Shown: positions 36,771 to 48,735 of the stretch, in pieces
Layout: each line of letters opens with the position of its first letter
Position numbering within the stretch: position 1 is the stretch's first letter
Assembly: GCA_019359885.1 (NCBI GenBank)
Contig: JAHBCN010000527.1
Span: 110,132-174,131, forward strand
Reading direction: 5' to 3'
Source: Listronotus oregonensis
Lineage: Eukaryota; Arthropoda; Insecta; Coleoptera; Curculionidae
Length of the DNA stretch: 64,000 nt
Notes under the pieces: generated by a model
Told to the model about the DNA's origin: nothing
The model's database searches: none
Seen by the model: the letters and a program-made list of their open reading frames with translations, nothing else
Program-made: the position numbers and the translations under genes

Positions 36771-36773
<3 letters not shown>
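35633..36773 (-). mobile_element. hAT element inserted in a (TA)n array
   Basis: The ends are inverted: TAGTGATGGAACGGAC at 35633 and its reverse ending at 36773, with the hAT terminal consensus YARNG. Both ends carry repeated GTCCGG motifs (several copies within 35646-35715 and 36690-36755), the usual subterminal transposase-binding pattern. The adjacent 8 bases on each side are TA-rich and nearly identical (ATATATTT and ATATATAT), consistent with an 8-bp duplication in a microsatellite. It encodes only the C-terminal part of a transposase, so it is a deletion derivative. Confidence 0.85.
35888..36535 (-). pseudogene. hAT transposase, C-terminal part (ZBED-like)
   Basis: The 188-residue frame (36521-35955) reads MATTLLENIDKRFQLIYQNP, then YGIATVLDSRYKLSFFP, an acidic linker (SDSDSDEES), and then IHWWKEHKDEFPNGAQVAKR and SAPASSVYSEWLF. 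After one frameshift near 35970 it continues EIGNIYEEKRSRLTSQNAEK. This is the hAT dimerisation domain with its WW and E-LFS-AG signatures, as in ZBED-type proteins. The N-terminal BED finger and the first catalytic acidic residues are absent. Confidence 0.8.

Positions 36774-36862
<89 letters not shown>
36774..36862. repeat. (TA)n microsatellite
   Basis: The TA tract immediately right of the hAT element, matching the tract on its left. Confidence 0.95.
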
Positions 36863-36866
<4 letters not shown>

Positions 36867-37115
36867 AGTATTTTTCACTTTTTATAATTATTAAATATGC
36901 ACTGGTTTTCAATTTGTGCTAAAATTATAATGAAATTATAACTTTGAAGTAACGACATCTAGATCTAGTGGTTAATAAACCACCAAAGTTTTATTTAAAA
37001 ATGTATTTAGTATACTTTTAGAAGGATTGGATTAATTGTACAGTTCCGTATCCATACAACTAAATATTTTTAAGTTTTATTATTTAAAAAGTATTATATA
37101 AGGTTTGGTTTGAAC

Positions 37116-38344
37116 TAGGGTTCATTCCCGGGAATTCTCGGCTCGAGAATTCCCGGGAAATCGTTGGGCTTTGTTCCCGGGAAATCAAGCTCGAGAAAAC
37201 TCGAGAAATCATATTTGAGTCTATGAAATTATAAAATAAAACTATTTGCGTTTACCGTTTGTTTTAAACGCGCGGCAGGGGGGCGGCACGGGCCAAAGCG
37301 CAGTGGTACCCTTTGATCTCGACGCTCGCGCGCGGCATGCGCTCTGGCGGCGTCGTTTTATACATGATACAATACAGTAGGTAATACACACACGTTCATT
37401 CGTGTTTCTACTCTAGCTGAGTTCAGACGGTTTGAAAAGTTATCCTGAGAGCTGGCACCAATTTTTGGGTAGGTATTTGAGGCAAGCTGAAAACTTGTCA
37501 TATACTTCTCCTATTAAACCCCAACACGATACTGCAGACCTGGCTGGTGAGTAGCGAAGCTAAATCAGCCCCTTAATTTTTTAAAATATTTTTTTTCCAA
37601 AAATGTATTTGAGGCAATATGCAATTTTATATGTTGTAGTCTGATTGTTGATTTTTACTTAAACCATTTTTAGCAGAAATTCACAATTTTTTTTATTTTT
37701 TTACTCCGAAATTCCGACTAGAAACCTCAGGGCTATAGTTAATAGTAACGCGGCAAGTAAGAACGCAAACAGCTGCCGATAAATGTTTTCTCTTACACTA
37801 CAACAGCTTGTCTATAGCGCTACTCAGTCGCATCTAAACATCATTTTTTAGATCACCAGGCATATGGAAAGTCCCACCAAAATGATCTGTCTTTTTAAGA
37901 ATCTTATTTTTTAGTTATAAATAATACCCTATTAAAATTTTAAGTTGCCTGAAATACATTTTTTATATTTTTTGCAAAACCCTGGCAAGGTTAAAACCCC
38001 GACAAAATCGTCTGACGGATTTTTTTTTAAATTCTTTAAACCATTCAACTACAACATATAAAAATTGCATATTGCCTCAAATACATTTTTGGAAAAAACA
38101 ATATTTTTAAAAATTTAGGGGTTGATTTAGCCCCGCTACTCACCAGCCAGGTCTGCAGTTCCGCGTTGGGGTTTAATAGGATAAGTATATGACAAGTTTT
38201 CAGCTTGCCTCAAATACCTACCCAAAAATTGCTGCCAGCTCTCGGACTAAGTGTAGTACACGCAATTTGTAAATTTCTCGACAACCCGAGAAATTAGCTC
38301 GAGAATTCTCGAGACATTGATAGCTCGAGAAATCATGAACCCTA
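37116..38344. mobile_element. hAT-type non-autonomous element with perfect 8-bp target duplication
   Basis: It starts TAGGGTTCATTCCCGGGAAT and ends with the reverse of TAGGGTTCATGATTTCTCG. Directly outside, GTTTGAAC is repeated exactly (37108-37115 and 38345-38352). The subterminal zones are packed with CTCGAGAA and CCCGGGAA motifs. The segment at 37260-37345 is strikingly GC-rich compared with its surroundings. No transposase coding was found. The middle is occupied by a separate palindromic repeat. Confidence 0.85.
37445..38244. repeat. Palindromic element nested in the hAT-type element
   Basis: The left arm (GAGAGCTGGCACCAATTTTT, then AGGTATTTGAGGCAAGCTGA, up to about 37640) is matched base for base, with few mismatches, by the reverse of 38045-38244. 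The shared sequence includes 'CTGGCTGGTGAGTAGC' and 'GAGGCAATATGCAATTTTATATG'. The central 400 bp is unpaired. No clear target duplication was found, so it could be an insertion or part of the parent element. Confidence 0.65.
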
Positions 38345-38352
38345 GTTTGAAC

Positions 38353-39198
38353 TAAAATATATAAAAGAGGGGTTTTCAGAATTTTAAGACGTTTTTTTTT
38401 TCTGAACACAAAGGATGACTTAAAAAAATGGGGCAAAATTTATACTATTCATAAAATAACATCTTGTATTATCCTGGACTCTCATTAAAATTATATATAC
38501 ATTACATATTATACAAGGAACCATATGGCTTATTATAATTGGCTAATAATTTCAGTGGGTGTAGTTCGGAACTGAAGTTAAACTGTAAGTCCTTTCATTT
38601 AGTAACCACTAACCAGTATGAAGCCTAAGTACCTAGTAGCTTTATGGGCTATCACAAAGATAAAAAATAATACTTAAATCATGTATAGTATAAAATGTTA
38701 TGCAAAGTTTCTTGGTTAATGATTGAAGAGTTTTGTTCTTGAAGCCAACATATTGAAAATTAATGTTTAAATGGTTATGATATCTGCATTCTTCCTCCTC
38801 TCTTAAAAATCATTTATACTTTTGCCCCTATTATTATTATTAAAGGCTTAAGAGTAATTAATTTTTCTATAAAAGATGACGGAAAATTCAAAAAGGGCCA
38901 TTATAATCTAAATGTTGTTCTGGTACCTTAAAGATAATGACAAGCAAGTTAACAGTTCAAAAATTACCACAGTTATATTCTTTTGTTATCTAATGATTAA
39001 TAAAAGGTAAAAAGTAAAGACACGTTTTCACCAGGGAAGTTAGAACATTATTACTAGTTTCAAATTGTTTTGTTGCAAAATCCATCTAAGGAAATTATCA
39101 TTATTTTCGTTTTTTAAAAGTTGGTAGCCCTAACAGAAAATGAGATAAAAACCAAATTAAATATAGACTAAAGCAGAAAACTTTGAAACCGACTGTTG

Positions 39199-39284
<86 letters not shown>

Positions 39285-39300
39285 AATTCAGATAAACCAA
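38353..39300. other. Intron DNA and (TA)n tract, no gene seen
   Basis: Unique AT-rich intron sequence with a TA microsatellite at about 39203-39280. No RNA gene could be supported. Confidence 0.5.
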
Positions 39301-39409
39301 AATACAATTATTAGAAATAATTTTAATTTCATAAAAATGATACTAATATGTATACTAAGTAAAATTAAAGACATAAATTACCTATTAAATAAGTAACCTC
39401 AGAATTTAC

Positions 39410-39593
39410 CTTTTTGTTGTAATTCAATAAGAGCTCTTCTGGCTAGAGAGCCTCTAACCTTTAAACGTTCAGAAACAACTGATGGGGTGATCAGCTTGTA
39501 GGAGGGAACTTCCTTGTATAATTTATCGTAAGTGGCTTTGTCAAACAAAACCTGGTTGTTTAACTTATCACGAACTTTTCCTTTGGACCACTT
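39410..39593 (-). CDS. RpS25: Ribosomal protein eS25, exon 3
   Basis: This exon has 184 bases between acceptor TTTGTAG (ending at 39594) and donor GTAAAT (39409). It encodes KWSKGKVRDKLNNQVLFDKA, then TYDKLYKEVPSYKLITPSVV and SERLKVRGSLARRALIELQQ. This is the winged-helix core of eS25, almost identical to other insect eS25 proteins. It ends with one base of a Gly codon completed by exon 4. Confidence 0.97.
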
Positions 39594-40240
39594 CTACAAA
39601 TAAAATGCATTTAGTTAGTGCTTAACTAATTTAAATACATATGTAGCACTGGCTAAGGGCAATAGAAATTTAAAAATGGTGAAGGGGTGTAATGAAGTTA
39701 TAACAATAAAATTTTTAAAATTATTCTATTTTGTGATGTATTTGTTTATTACATAAACACTCAAAATTTTGTTTCCTAATTAAACTAAAAATAGTAAATA
39801 ATAAGGTCATCCAACGAGGATTGAATAGGACCACATATGTAGTTTTTCTAGTATAACAAAAAAAATGTGAAACAGCCACCTTCTTTAAGGTTTTATATAG
39901 GGTATACAAGGCAATATTAAATATTTTGTTGTATACATTACCACTTATTTATTTATTTATTTGTACCTTGGTAATTACACTACATAAGTGTTTTTACACG
40001 TCAATTTACATAATATAGAAATGAATACAATTATTACATGTTAAAACAAATTAAAATAAAACAATCTACAAAATATATTAATTACTTAAAAATTATACTA
40101 AAATAAGAAAGACAGTACAGTTACATCACAATAAAACACAGTCATATACAATCTTTAAAATTAGTAAAACTAAAACAATTTATTTTATAAAAAGCTTTGC
40201 AGCCATGAGAGTCCTGGAGTATCATTCTCTTTAAGAAAAA

Positions 40241-42166
40241 CTAGTCAGCAATCAAAAATGAAGCCAGTACCCAGGTATTCTTTAACGGAAAAAAAGCATT
40301 TTTTAAAAGGTATTTTTTTATCGTGCTTTTAAAAGCTTTGTCATTTAAACTCCTAATGTGCAACGGAAGTGCATTAAGGTACGTTATACAGAGGTAATTG
40401 GTGCCACCCCTGGATCTCCCAAGTCTGTGAAAGTTATGGATTAAATCCTGATTGTTACGTGTATTATAACTGTGGACCTGCTGGTTGCTTTGATACAAGT
40501 GAATGTTCTGTTTAATAAACATGAGGCACTGAAAATTATATAAATATGGGAAAGTAAGAACCCCTAATTTGATAAAATGTTGTCTACAATCCTCCCGGTA
40601 GCCAATATTAGCAATTATGCGAATGCATCTTCTCTGCAATGAAAAAACTTTTGCAGCATGGGATGAATGTCCCCACCCAATCAGAGCATAGGACATCCTT
40701 GATGCATTCATTGCATGGTAAGCACAGAGTATGACATCCAAAGACACGCAGCGAGAAAGTCCCCTTATTAAAAACAATGCTCTTGACAATTTTTTGCAAA
40801 GATGGTCAACATGTGCCTCCCAAGTCAGTCCTGGGTCGAGTGTAACTCCAAGAAAAACAACTTCTTCACTGGTGTCAAATGGTTTGTGGCTTTGTGACTG
40901 TCTTAGTGTGAAGTTTATGTGCTGAGATTTTTGTATGTTAAGGCTCAGTTTGTTTGCAAGAAACCATTGCTGAATGTTAGCTTGTGTTTCCACAATTCCC
41001 TGGATTTGAGATGGATGATAACTATTAAGTGTAGTGGTGTCATCAGCAAATAAGATCATCTTAAGTAAATCCTGAAAGTTTGGAAGGTCATTTATAAAAA
41101 TAAGAAACAATACCGGGCCCAGGACAGAGCCCTGGGGCACACCATACTTGATTGATTTCAGACTCGAGCTTTCCCCTCCAAACGCAACAAACTGGAATCG
41201 TGATGAAAGGTAGGATTTTAACAGATTTGTCATACCATTACCAATCCTGTAATATGGCAGTTTTTCCAGCAAAATGTCGTGCCGAACACAATCGAAGGCC
41301 TTTGTTAGGTCCAAGCAAGAAGCAAAAGTATCAAGGCCATTCTCAAAACCTCTCTGAATGTGCTCGACAAGACAGTTTATTGCCAGTGATGTGGATTTTT
41401 TATTTCTAAAGCCAAACTGCCCTTGGAAAAACAATGCATTATTTTCAAAGTGATCAGTCAACTGAATTTTAATTGCCATTTCAAAAATTTTAGATAATAT
41501 AGGTAACAGTGAGATAGGCCTATAATTTGAACAATCATCCACTGAACCCTTTTGTTTATAAATAGGAATAACTTTTGCGGTCTTTAGTATGTCTGGAAAG
41601 ATTTCTTGTGTTATAGCTAAGTTTATTAATTTAGTAAGAGGGACTATCAATAAATTTTTAATCGTTTTTAGTATTTTCACACTCACTCCAAAATGATCTT
41701 TACTTTTTTTGTTTTTTAAATTACTAATCAGTTTGCGAGTTTCATTAAAGGTAATGTGCCTAATCTTAAGTTCAGGACATTCTATACTTTTATTTAGATA
41801 GTCGCGGAAATTTTTATTACAGTCTGGCAGCTGATCAATGACATTCTCAGCTATAGAACAAAAATATTTACTAAACTGCTCAGCGTCAAGAGTATCGGAA
41901 TAGCTGTGTCTACAAGCATGATTATTGTTTACAATTTGCCACATAGCAGCCTGTTTGTTTACTGCCGTATTTATGAAGTTGTCATGAGCAGATTTTTTCG
42001 CTTTTCGAATTTCATTTCGATATTTTGCCCTCATTACTCTTACCAAGGTATTGGGCATTAGGGTTGGGTTAACTTTGTTTAAATCTGTAGCAAAGTGCAG
42101 TTTATCGCGCATTTCCCGTAGATGATCATTAAACCATTTAATGTCTTTTTTTATTATTATAGTCAA
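40241..42166 (-). pseudogene. LINE-A reverse transcriptase (641-codon open frame)
   Basis: This is the RNA-dependent DNA polymerase that copies the element at the nicked target. The frame holds the expected motifs in order: AKVIPIYKQKGSVDDCSNYR followed by PISLLPILSK, GQFGFRNKKSTS, CLDLTKAFDCVRHD, YGVPQGSVLGPVLFLIFIND, and the catalytic ILFADDTT. The C-terminal region follows (VFLGVTLDPGLTWEAHVDHL, MSYALIGWGHSSHAAKVFSL, HSYNTRNNQDL). It ends FFPLKNTWVLASFLIAD. The first codons (MTIIIKK) are not a true start; the frame should be continuous with the endonuclease upstream but is cut by a shift near 42150-42170. Confidence 0.9.
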
Positions 42167-44460
42167 TTTTTTTTGCTTTTAATGGAAAACATTTTTCTAT
42201 TGCTCCCTTTATAATATCAGTTAACTTGGTAAATTTATCATTTATATTAAAAAGACTATCGGAGATAAAGTCCCACGATTCCTCTTCTATACAGTTATAG
42301 AAGTTAAATAGTCCCAGTTGGGTTATTGGTCTATAGTGAATATGAGTTTTTTTGGAATTTCTGACAGACCTGTAAAAGTACACTTAATTGCATCATGATC
42401 AGATAGGTGATTAAGTGGAAGCTTAGTGGTAATTAGTGTTTGTTCAGTTTTATTAGAGAAAACGTTATCGAGACAATTTTCTTTTCTTGTTGCAAAACTC
42501 ACAAATTTATGAAGGTTAAAAGACAAAAATATGTTACATATTTCATGTGCTTTTGCATTGCTTGTATGGAAATGTGCATTAAAATCACCAGTTATAATTA
42601 TATGTTTTGAATGATCTAACTTGTTTAAAATATTTATAAGACCCTCTGTAAACAAATCAAAATCTCCATTTGGAGATCGGTAAATTGTAACAATCTGAAG
42701 ATTAAGCTGTCTCACCAAGATACCAGTCACTTCAATGTGCTGTTCAATCGACATTGGCTCTAGATTGAGTGAGGTGCTTACCAGACTATTTCTAAGGTAT
42801 ATACCCACACCTCCGCGCTGTTTCACAGACCTGCAGAAACCAGAAGCAGCACCAAAACCATCCAGATTAATAACCTCAAATTCAGGTTGAGACAACCAAT
42901 GTTCATTTACATAGAAGCAGTCAATTGACTTTTCTGTTAATAAAATTTCGAATTCTTCGATCTTATCGCGAATACCCTGAGCATTAGCATGCAGTAAGAA
43001 AAACTTACCATCCTTATTTAAATTGACAGTGCCATTTGGCTTATCCACGACTCTCATGTTGGCTTCAGCTTGTTTTGTCACTGGTATGTTTTTATTTTTA
43101 ATATTGCCTATGGTAGTTTCCCCATCTGGTAAAAGATCTTCCTGGGAACCTCTGGTGGTTTCTTGGAGGTGAATTTTGCTGTCCCATGTGGCCCCGAAAA
43201 ATTTAAACTTTTTTATAATAATTCCTTTTGGCCAGTTTGAGACATTAAGTAGCTGTTGTTCTAAGGAAGGATCGGCATCTATTTTAAAGCTGACGTAATC
43301 TCCAGACCTGACAGACTGTTGTTCCAACTTAAAGGTATGTGAGGCACCAAATGTCTTCTGCAGATATTCCAGCAACTTTTCTGATGTTACATCGGGCGAG
43401 AGCTTGCTAACAAAAACAGACAATTTTGTGACGTTGGTTGCCGCTGAAATAATCCCTTGGGTGTCGTTTGCTATACTAGTGACCTTTTTCCCTTTTTGTG
43501 GAATTGTTTCTGCCAGTAAATCAGTTGACGCCGCTGCCTTTTGGGAATTAAATAACTTGGAGACTGTGATCTTCATAGAGTTCATTTCAGATTCCAAAGC
43601 ATTGCATCTACGCTTTAGGTCTTCATATGATTTGGCTAATTTTGTTATATCACTTGCTTCCCCTTTATTATTACTTTTATTGGTTTTCTGTGCTAGTTGG
43701 TTGCTATTGTTGACAGTGTAGAGGTGTATCATCTCTTTATTGGTGTCAATTACGTTCTCAAAGCTCGTTTTTAGTTTATCAATTTTTGAAGCCATATCCA
43801 TAGTATTAGATTTGAGATCATTTATTGTATTGATTGATATATCCACATATTGACAGATTTTATCTACTTTGTCCGTTTTGGGGCATGTTGTTTCTAGAAC
43901 TTCACATTTGCGTTTTATGTCTTCAACTGATTCGACCATCTTTTTTATTTCATCTTTTCCCTTTTTATCGCTATTTTTGTCTACTGTTTGAATATTTTTA
44001 TTAGCGTAAAGTTTAATCATCTCTTTATTAGTCTCGATTAGGTCTTGGAAGCTTATTTTCAGTTCATCTACTTTTTTGACAATGGCTGAATTCTCAACTC
44101 TTAAGCTGTTTATCGAGGTATTTGTAGAGTCTATGTGCTTCCAGACTCTCTCCATTTTATCATATTTCGGATATGTCAGCTTGATACTATCGAAATCATT
44201 TTGAATTGCTTTAATTAAAATATCCCTTAGCTTCACCATTTTCCAAAGCGTCGTAGGCTCTGTCCACATTTCTAGCTTTTAAACATTTTTTGCACAAATA
44301 GGCTAGACAAGGTGATCTTTTTTTAACTGTAACACCCTTTTGTTCAGAAGCTGTTAGTAATGAACATGTCAGACAAAGCAAATCCCGCAGCTGTCACATT
44401 TAGCATGTGAATAGGTTTCATTTTCTTCATTACTGCATTTCGAGCAGGCGACCATATTTA
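42138..44460 (-). pseudogene. LINE-A ORF1-like region fused to endonuclease (frameshifted)
   Basis: A minus-strand ATG at 44456 opens a zinc-finger start (MVACSKCSNEENETYSHAKC) that needs frame changes to reach further Cys pairs (LCLTC, YLCKKC). The 648-residue frame from 44269 then gives coiled coil to about residue 260, an RRM-like domain (KLSVFVSKLSPDVTSEKLLE, then YVSFKIDADPSLEQQLLNVS), and without any stop the endonuclease (LLHANAQGIRDKIEEFE, NEHWLSQPEF, TIYRSPNGDFD, ITGDFNAHFH and LSDHDAIKCTF). A shift near 42345 and a second near 42160 separate it from the reverse transcriptase. ORF1 and ORF2 therefore appear fused in this copy. Confidence 0.8.
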
Positions 44461-44480
44461 ATAATTTACGCCCGTACTAA

Positions 44481-45630
44481 CATCCAAGATTCAAATAAGA
44501 ATGAAAGCAGATAAGGAAGGTTCGCAAAGAATTTTAAAGATAACACGTGGGTTTTTTGTGTAAAATAAATCAGTATGGCTATTTTAAAACTGCAACTGTT
44601 TTTTTTTAAGTTACGTGAAACTCGGGGTTTGATGAATTTGAAAATGTGAATAGTTACGTTAGGGATTTTATTATAAACAATTTGATACACAGCACTTTTA
44701 ATAAAACGGTTTTAGACACACAAAAAACATAAAATTTTGAGGAGCCAAATACAATAGATGTTACACTTTTGATACACAAGATACATGGTATGGTTGAATG
44801 AAGTTTTTCTCACAATACTATTAGGAATTATTGTGAGTTCCTTGAGGACATCAATGATTTTAGGTTTAACCTAAATAAATTAAAGGACTATAACATTTTG
44901 AACTATTTGGAAGTTTTTGACTCTGTTACTTTTTCTACAAAACAAGTAAATAAAAAAAGTCAGCTTTATGGGGTTTTATCATAGGGTTAAAATTAACTAT
45001 GTTAATTTCTCTTAACTGGTACCCAATGATGTTATTGACTAGGAATAAATTCTAGTAAAGATTCAATTCTGGGTTTAAACAAATTTGGTGAATGTGTCAA
45101 GAGACGTTATGTATTCTTTTTTGTATTGAATTTTAACAAGCAATATGTAATATTATTATGTTGTTTTCTGAGATTTAAAAAAAAGCAATAAAATCTTTGG
45201 CACTTCGATACACCAAAATACTAGGAAATAATATGCCGAACGCAGACCTAAACACTTATTAGAATAAAGTTTATTTTTCAAAAATGAACACCATGTAGCA
45301 AAGCCAATTCCAACATTTCAAAAAAAGCAAATTATTTTTTTATTGTAATATTCTTTTAACTTCTAGACAACTAGCACATTTATGTAGTATATGTTTTTAT
45401 ATATCATAATATGTAAACTTTTTTGATACATATTTTTAAATTTCTCAAAGTGTACTAAGAAACCAACTAGCCTTGACAGGGTGGACCAGATTTTTAGTTC
45501 AAGCGTAGACCAAGTTTTTGAGCTGACTGTTTGGTACTAGAGTTAGTACTGAATTAAATTGATCCACAAATTAAATTGGTGTAAACACTTATGTACTAAG
45601 AAAAACAGGTCTCTGATTTAGTCTACAGGG
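44481..45630. other. Intron DNA, no gene seen
   Basis: AT-rich sequence between LINE-A and the large inverted repeat. The 74-codon frame at 44466-44690 has no recognisable features. Confidence 0.4.
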
Positions 45631-47146
45631 GTCCGGTGTCATTTGGCTTCATTCGATTTGAAAAAAAATTATATTACAGATAAAAAGAACACATTTTGTT
45701 TAGTAGATTTCAGTAAAAAAAATCCTAAAAAGGCATTTTTGCAAAGAAAAATGAAATTAAAAGTCGGAAAAAGACTGTTTTTAGGTTAAGTAAAAGCCAG
45801 AATTTGCGACGTTGTCAGATCAAAAAAAATAATAAATTTAGCTTTAAAGCATTATGGAATAAATAAAAATACACAAATTACAAAAAAATATATATTTTTA
45901 AATAGGGTAATTATCTGGAAGTAAGGTCCACCCTATTTTTTCCTATCGAAAAATTAAGATATCAGACTTTTTTTCATTTTGTTTGAAGGCGCATTGATGA
46001 TAAAGAAAACCTAAAGACTACTAAACAGAACTAGGTAAGTTTGCAATTTGTTGTTTGTTAGTTCTGGTTAGTTTTTTCTATAAAAAACTTTATTTTCTGG
46101 TAAATGTAAAAAACAACCTTCAATAATAACAATTATTAGAAAACATCTCGCAACATTGCTTATTCAAGGAGGGAATCGTACACAAAACAGCATCATATCA
46201 TCTCTTTTTGTAGGTATTCTTCTCACTTTTTTCATGTTAGCCCATATTACTTTAGTATATTTTATATGGGAAATATAAAAAATATTTTATTTTGTGATAA
46301 TGTGAGTGAAAAATTAATTTCTTCAGTGTAACAAATAAGTGAAAAAAAATTATATTGAAATATTGCTATTTATAAATGGAGTTAAAGTTCACCGAAGCCC
46401 AAATTACAAAAAAAAACATTTTTAAATAATGTAATTACCTATTATAGATGTAATTGAGGGTCCATTGTCGTATAGCGTCCATTGATTTGGAAAAAATAAA
46501 AATTAAGATAAAAATAGCATGTTTTGTTTGGTAAATTTCAAGATTTTTTTTTAATGCATTTTTGCAGAGAAAAATAAAATTAAAATTCAAAAAAACAATA
46601 TGTTTTTGGGTTAAGTAAAAGGCCAGATTTTGCGGCGTTGTCAGATCATTATAAAAAAAAGATTTAAATTTGGCTTTAACGCATTATGGATCAAATAATA
46701 ATACGCAAATTACAAAAACAATTTTTTTTTTTAAAATAAGGTAATTATCTAAAAGTGGAATCCATCCCATTTTTGGCTATAAAAAATAGAAAAATAAGGA
46801 TATTAGACATTTTTTTATTTTGTTCAACAGCACATTTATAATAATAGTTTGAAAGTTGTTGTTTGTTAGTTTTGGTTAGGCTTTTCTAAAAAAAAAACTT
46901 CATATCTGTTAAATGGAAAAAAACCAACCTTCAGTAATAACAAATTATTAGAAAACATCTGGCAATATTGCTTATTCAAGCAGAGACACTTCTAAGAACG
47001 GCATCATATCATCTCTTTCTAATGTATAACTATTTCGTTTACTTTCATATTAAGTCAGCCAAAACTTTAGTAAATTTTATATGAAAAATAAAAAAATTAT
47101 TTTATTTTGCGATGTGACTGAAAAAAAATTAGTTTTTTTTGGACCC

Positions 47147-48062
47147 TACCGCGGCGTTCGCACGTCGTTGTAGTTGTTGGGTCCAGTAGGATGTTTTGAA
47201 ACATGCGCCAGAGTTGCTGGTTATCCACAACTCCTGTTGCCGTATGAAACGAGATCTGAAGCTATGACGAACACAAGGCTTTTCTCAAGGTGTAAGCATA
47301 CCATGCTGATGAGTAAATGACATCCTGTTCCTTAAACAGGTGTCTCCAACGGCGCCTCTGAGATACGGGGCGACCCTCAGAGTATCTAGCCTTACTGCGG
47401 TAATGCAGGGCTCTGTCGTGGTGGACTATTACTCCCCTAGCTCCAAACCGAAAGCGGACAGAACCGCTTTCATAGGAAAAAAGTGATATAGGTGCCCTGA
47501 CCGAAACGGATAAATCCGTTTTGAGAGGTGCCACTTAAGGTCACAATCAGACAAAGGTGTGCCGATTGAAACGGGTGAATCCGTTTCGTAAGGTGCCCCT
47601 GAAGTCACTGGCGCCTGTTTCACGGGGAAGGGCCAATCCATCCCGAACAAACAGGTGCTGAGGAAGGGATCCCTGAATCCAAACAGAAGGTGGATTGAAC
47701 CGCTTATATAGTGAAAAGGGTTTCCTGGCTTTAAACAGAAAGCAGATAGAACCGTTTTGTTTACATCTGGTTCCTGTAACAAGGACCCCGTAGCTACCCA
47801 TGTCACTAGACCAGAAGAGGAGGGGATGACGGAACTAATCGTCTGCTCGTCATACTTTCCAAGAGACAGGGACACCAGAACACATATTGTGCTCGTCTCC
47901 GGTAGAGACATGAGTAAGGGGAGATGTAAGAACTCCCTTCCAATCTGATATCGGATTCATTAGAAGTCTGATCCTCTTGGGAGGAATATAAAAACGTGTG
48001 AGCCACAATAGACCGAGCGGTCGCGATGGTGGGAGTAAAAGGCCACTCACTTTAAATCTAAA
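47147..48062. repeat. GC-richer repeat X with internal short repeats
   Basis: This block is clearly richer in GC than its surroundings. It contains several degenerate direct copies of a motif close to 'CCGAAAGCGGA-GAACCGnTTT' or 'GAAACGGnTnAATCCGTTT' (near 47445, 47500, 47565, 47690 and 47735). Its right part includes 'CGTCTGCTCGTCATACTTTC' and 'GTGCTCGTCTCCGGTAGAGA', then a TATA-like ATATAAAAA at 47987. A second partial copy lies at 57640-57745 and 63061-63120, split by LINE-C. Overlapping minus-strand frames (47262-48140) carry no known domain. It could be an LTR- or promoter-like repeat; the family is not recognised. Confidence 0.5.
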
Positions 48063-48735
48063 ACCTAAACCTATGGTGTAACAAATAAATAAAAGTAAAA
48101 ATTGGTTTCGGTGAACTTTAGCTCTATTTTTAAACAGCAATATTTTAATATAATTTTTTTTTCACTTATTTGTTACACCATTATAAAACACATAGGGCCG
48201 GAAAAAATTAATTTTTCACTCATATTAACACAAAATAAAATAATTTCTTTATTTCCCATATAAAATATACTAAAGTAATATGGCTGACCAACACGAAAAA
48301 AGTGAGAAAGAATACCTACAAAAAGAGATATACGAGGTCATTTTGTTTAGAATTTCCTCCTTAAAAAAGCAACGTTGCCAGATGTTTTCTAATAATTTGT
48401 TATTTATGAAGGTTGTTTTGTTCCCATTTACCAGAAATGAAGTTTTTTTTATAGAAACAACAAATCAGAACTAACCAACAACAACTTTCAAACTATTACC
48501 TAGTTTTGGTTAGTTGTCGTTAGGTTTTCCTCATTAAATTGTAAAATTTCTTTATCATAAATGCGCCGTCGAACATTTTTTTTTGATCCGACAACGTCGC
48601 AAATTCTGGCCTTTTACTTAACCTAAAAACATAGTATTTTTTCGACTTTTAACTTCATTTTTCTCTGCAAAAATGCATTTTTTCGGATTTTTTCTTTTGG
48701 AAATCTATTAAACAAAATGTGTTCTAATTAAATCG

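Larger units (their letters stand above)
35515..39409 (-). other. RpS25 intron 3 (3.9 kb, filled with hAT-type elements)
   Basis: This intron has a GTAAAT donor at 39409 and a TATAG acceptor at 35515. It contains, in coordinate order, a (TA)n tract, a hAT element, a second (TA)n tract, another hAT-type element with a nested palindrome, unique AT-rich DNA (38353-39200) and a third (TA)n tract (about 39203-39280). Confidence 0.9.
39943..44480 (-). mobile_element. LINE-A: near-full-length non-LTR retrotransposon
   Basis: On the minus strand it contains, in order, a PHD-like zinc finger, a long coiled coil, an RRM-like domain, an apurinic-type endonuclease and a reverse transcriptase. A 3' UTR of about 290 bp follows, ending in a (AAAT)n tail at 39943-39964. 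The overall order and the reverse-transcriptase C-terminus suit the jockey/CR1 group; the exact clade cannot be fixed by eye. It lies in the same orientation as RpS25 within intron 2. Only a few frameshifts, mostly at homopolymers, separate it from an intact element, so it is the youngest-looking LINE in the window. Confidence 0.85.

Noticed and set aside
47262..48140. Several overlapping minus-strand ORFs in repeat X
   Set aside because: No domain, no consistent codon pattern, and three frames are open at once because of GC-richer composition and internal repeats.
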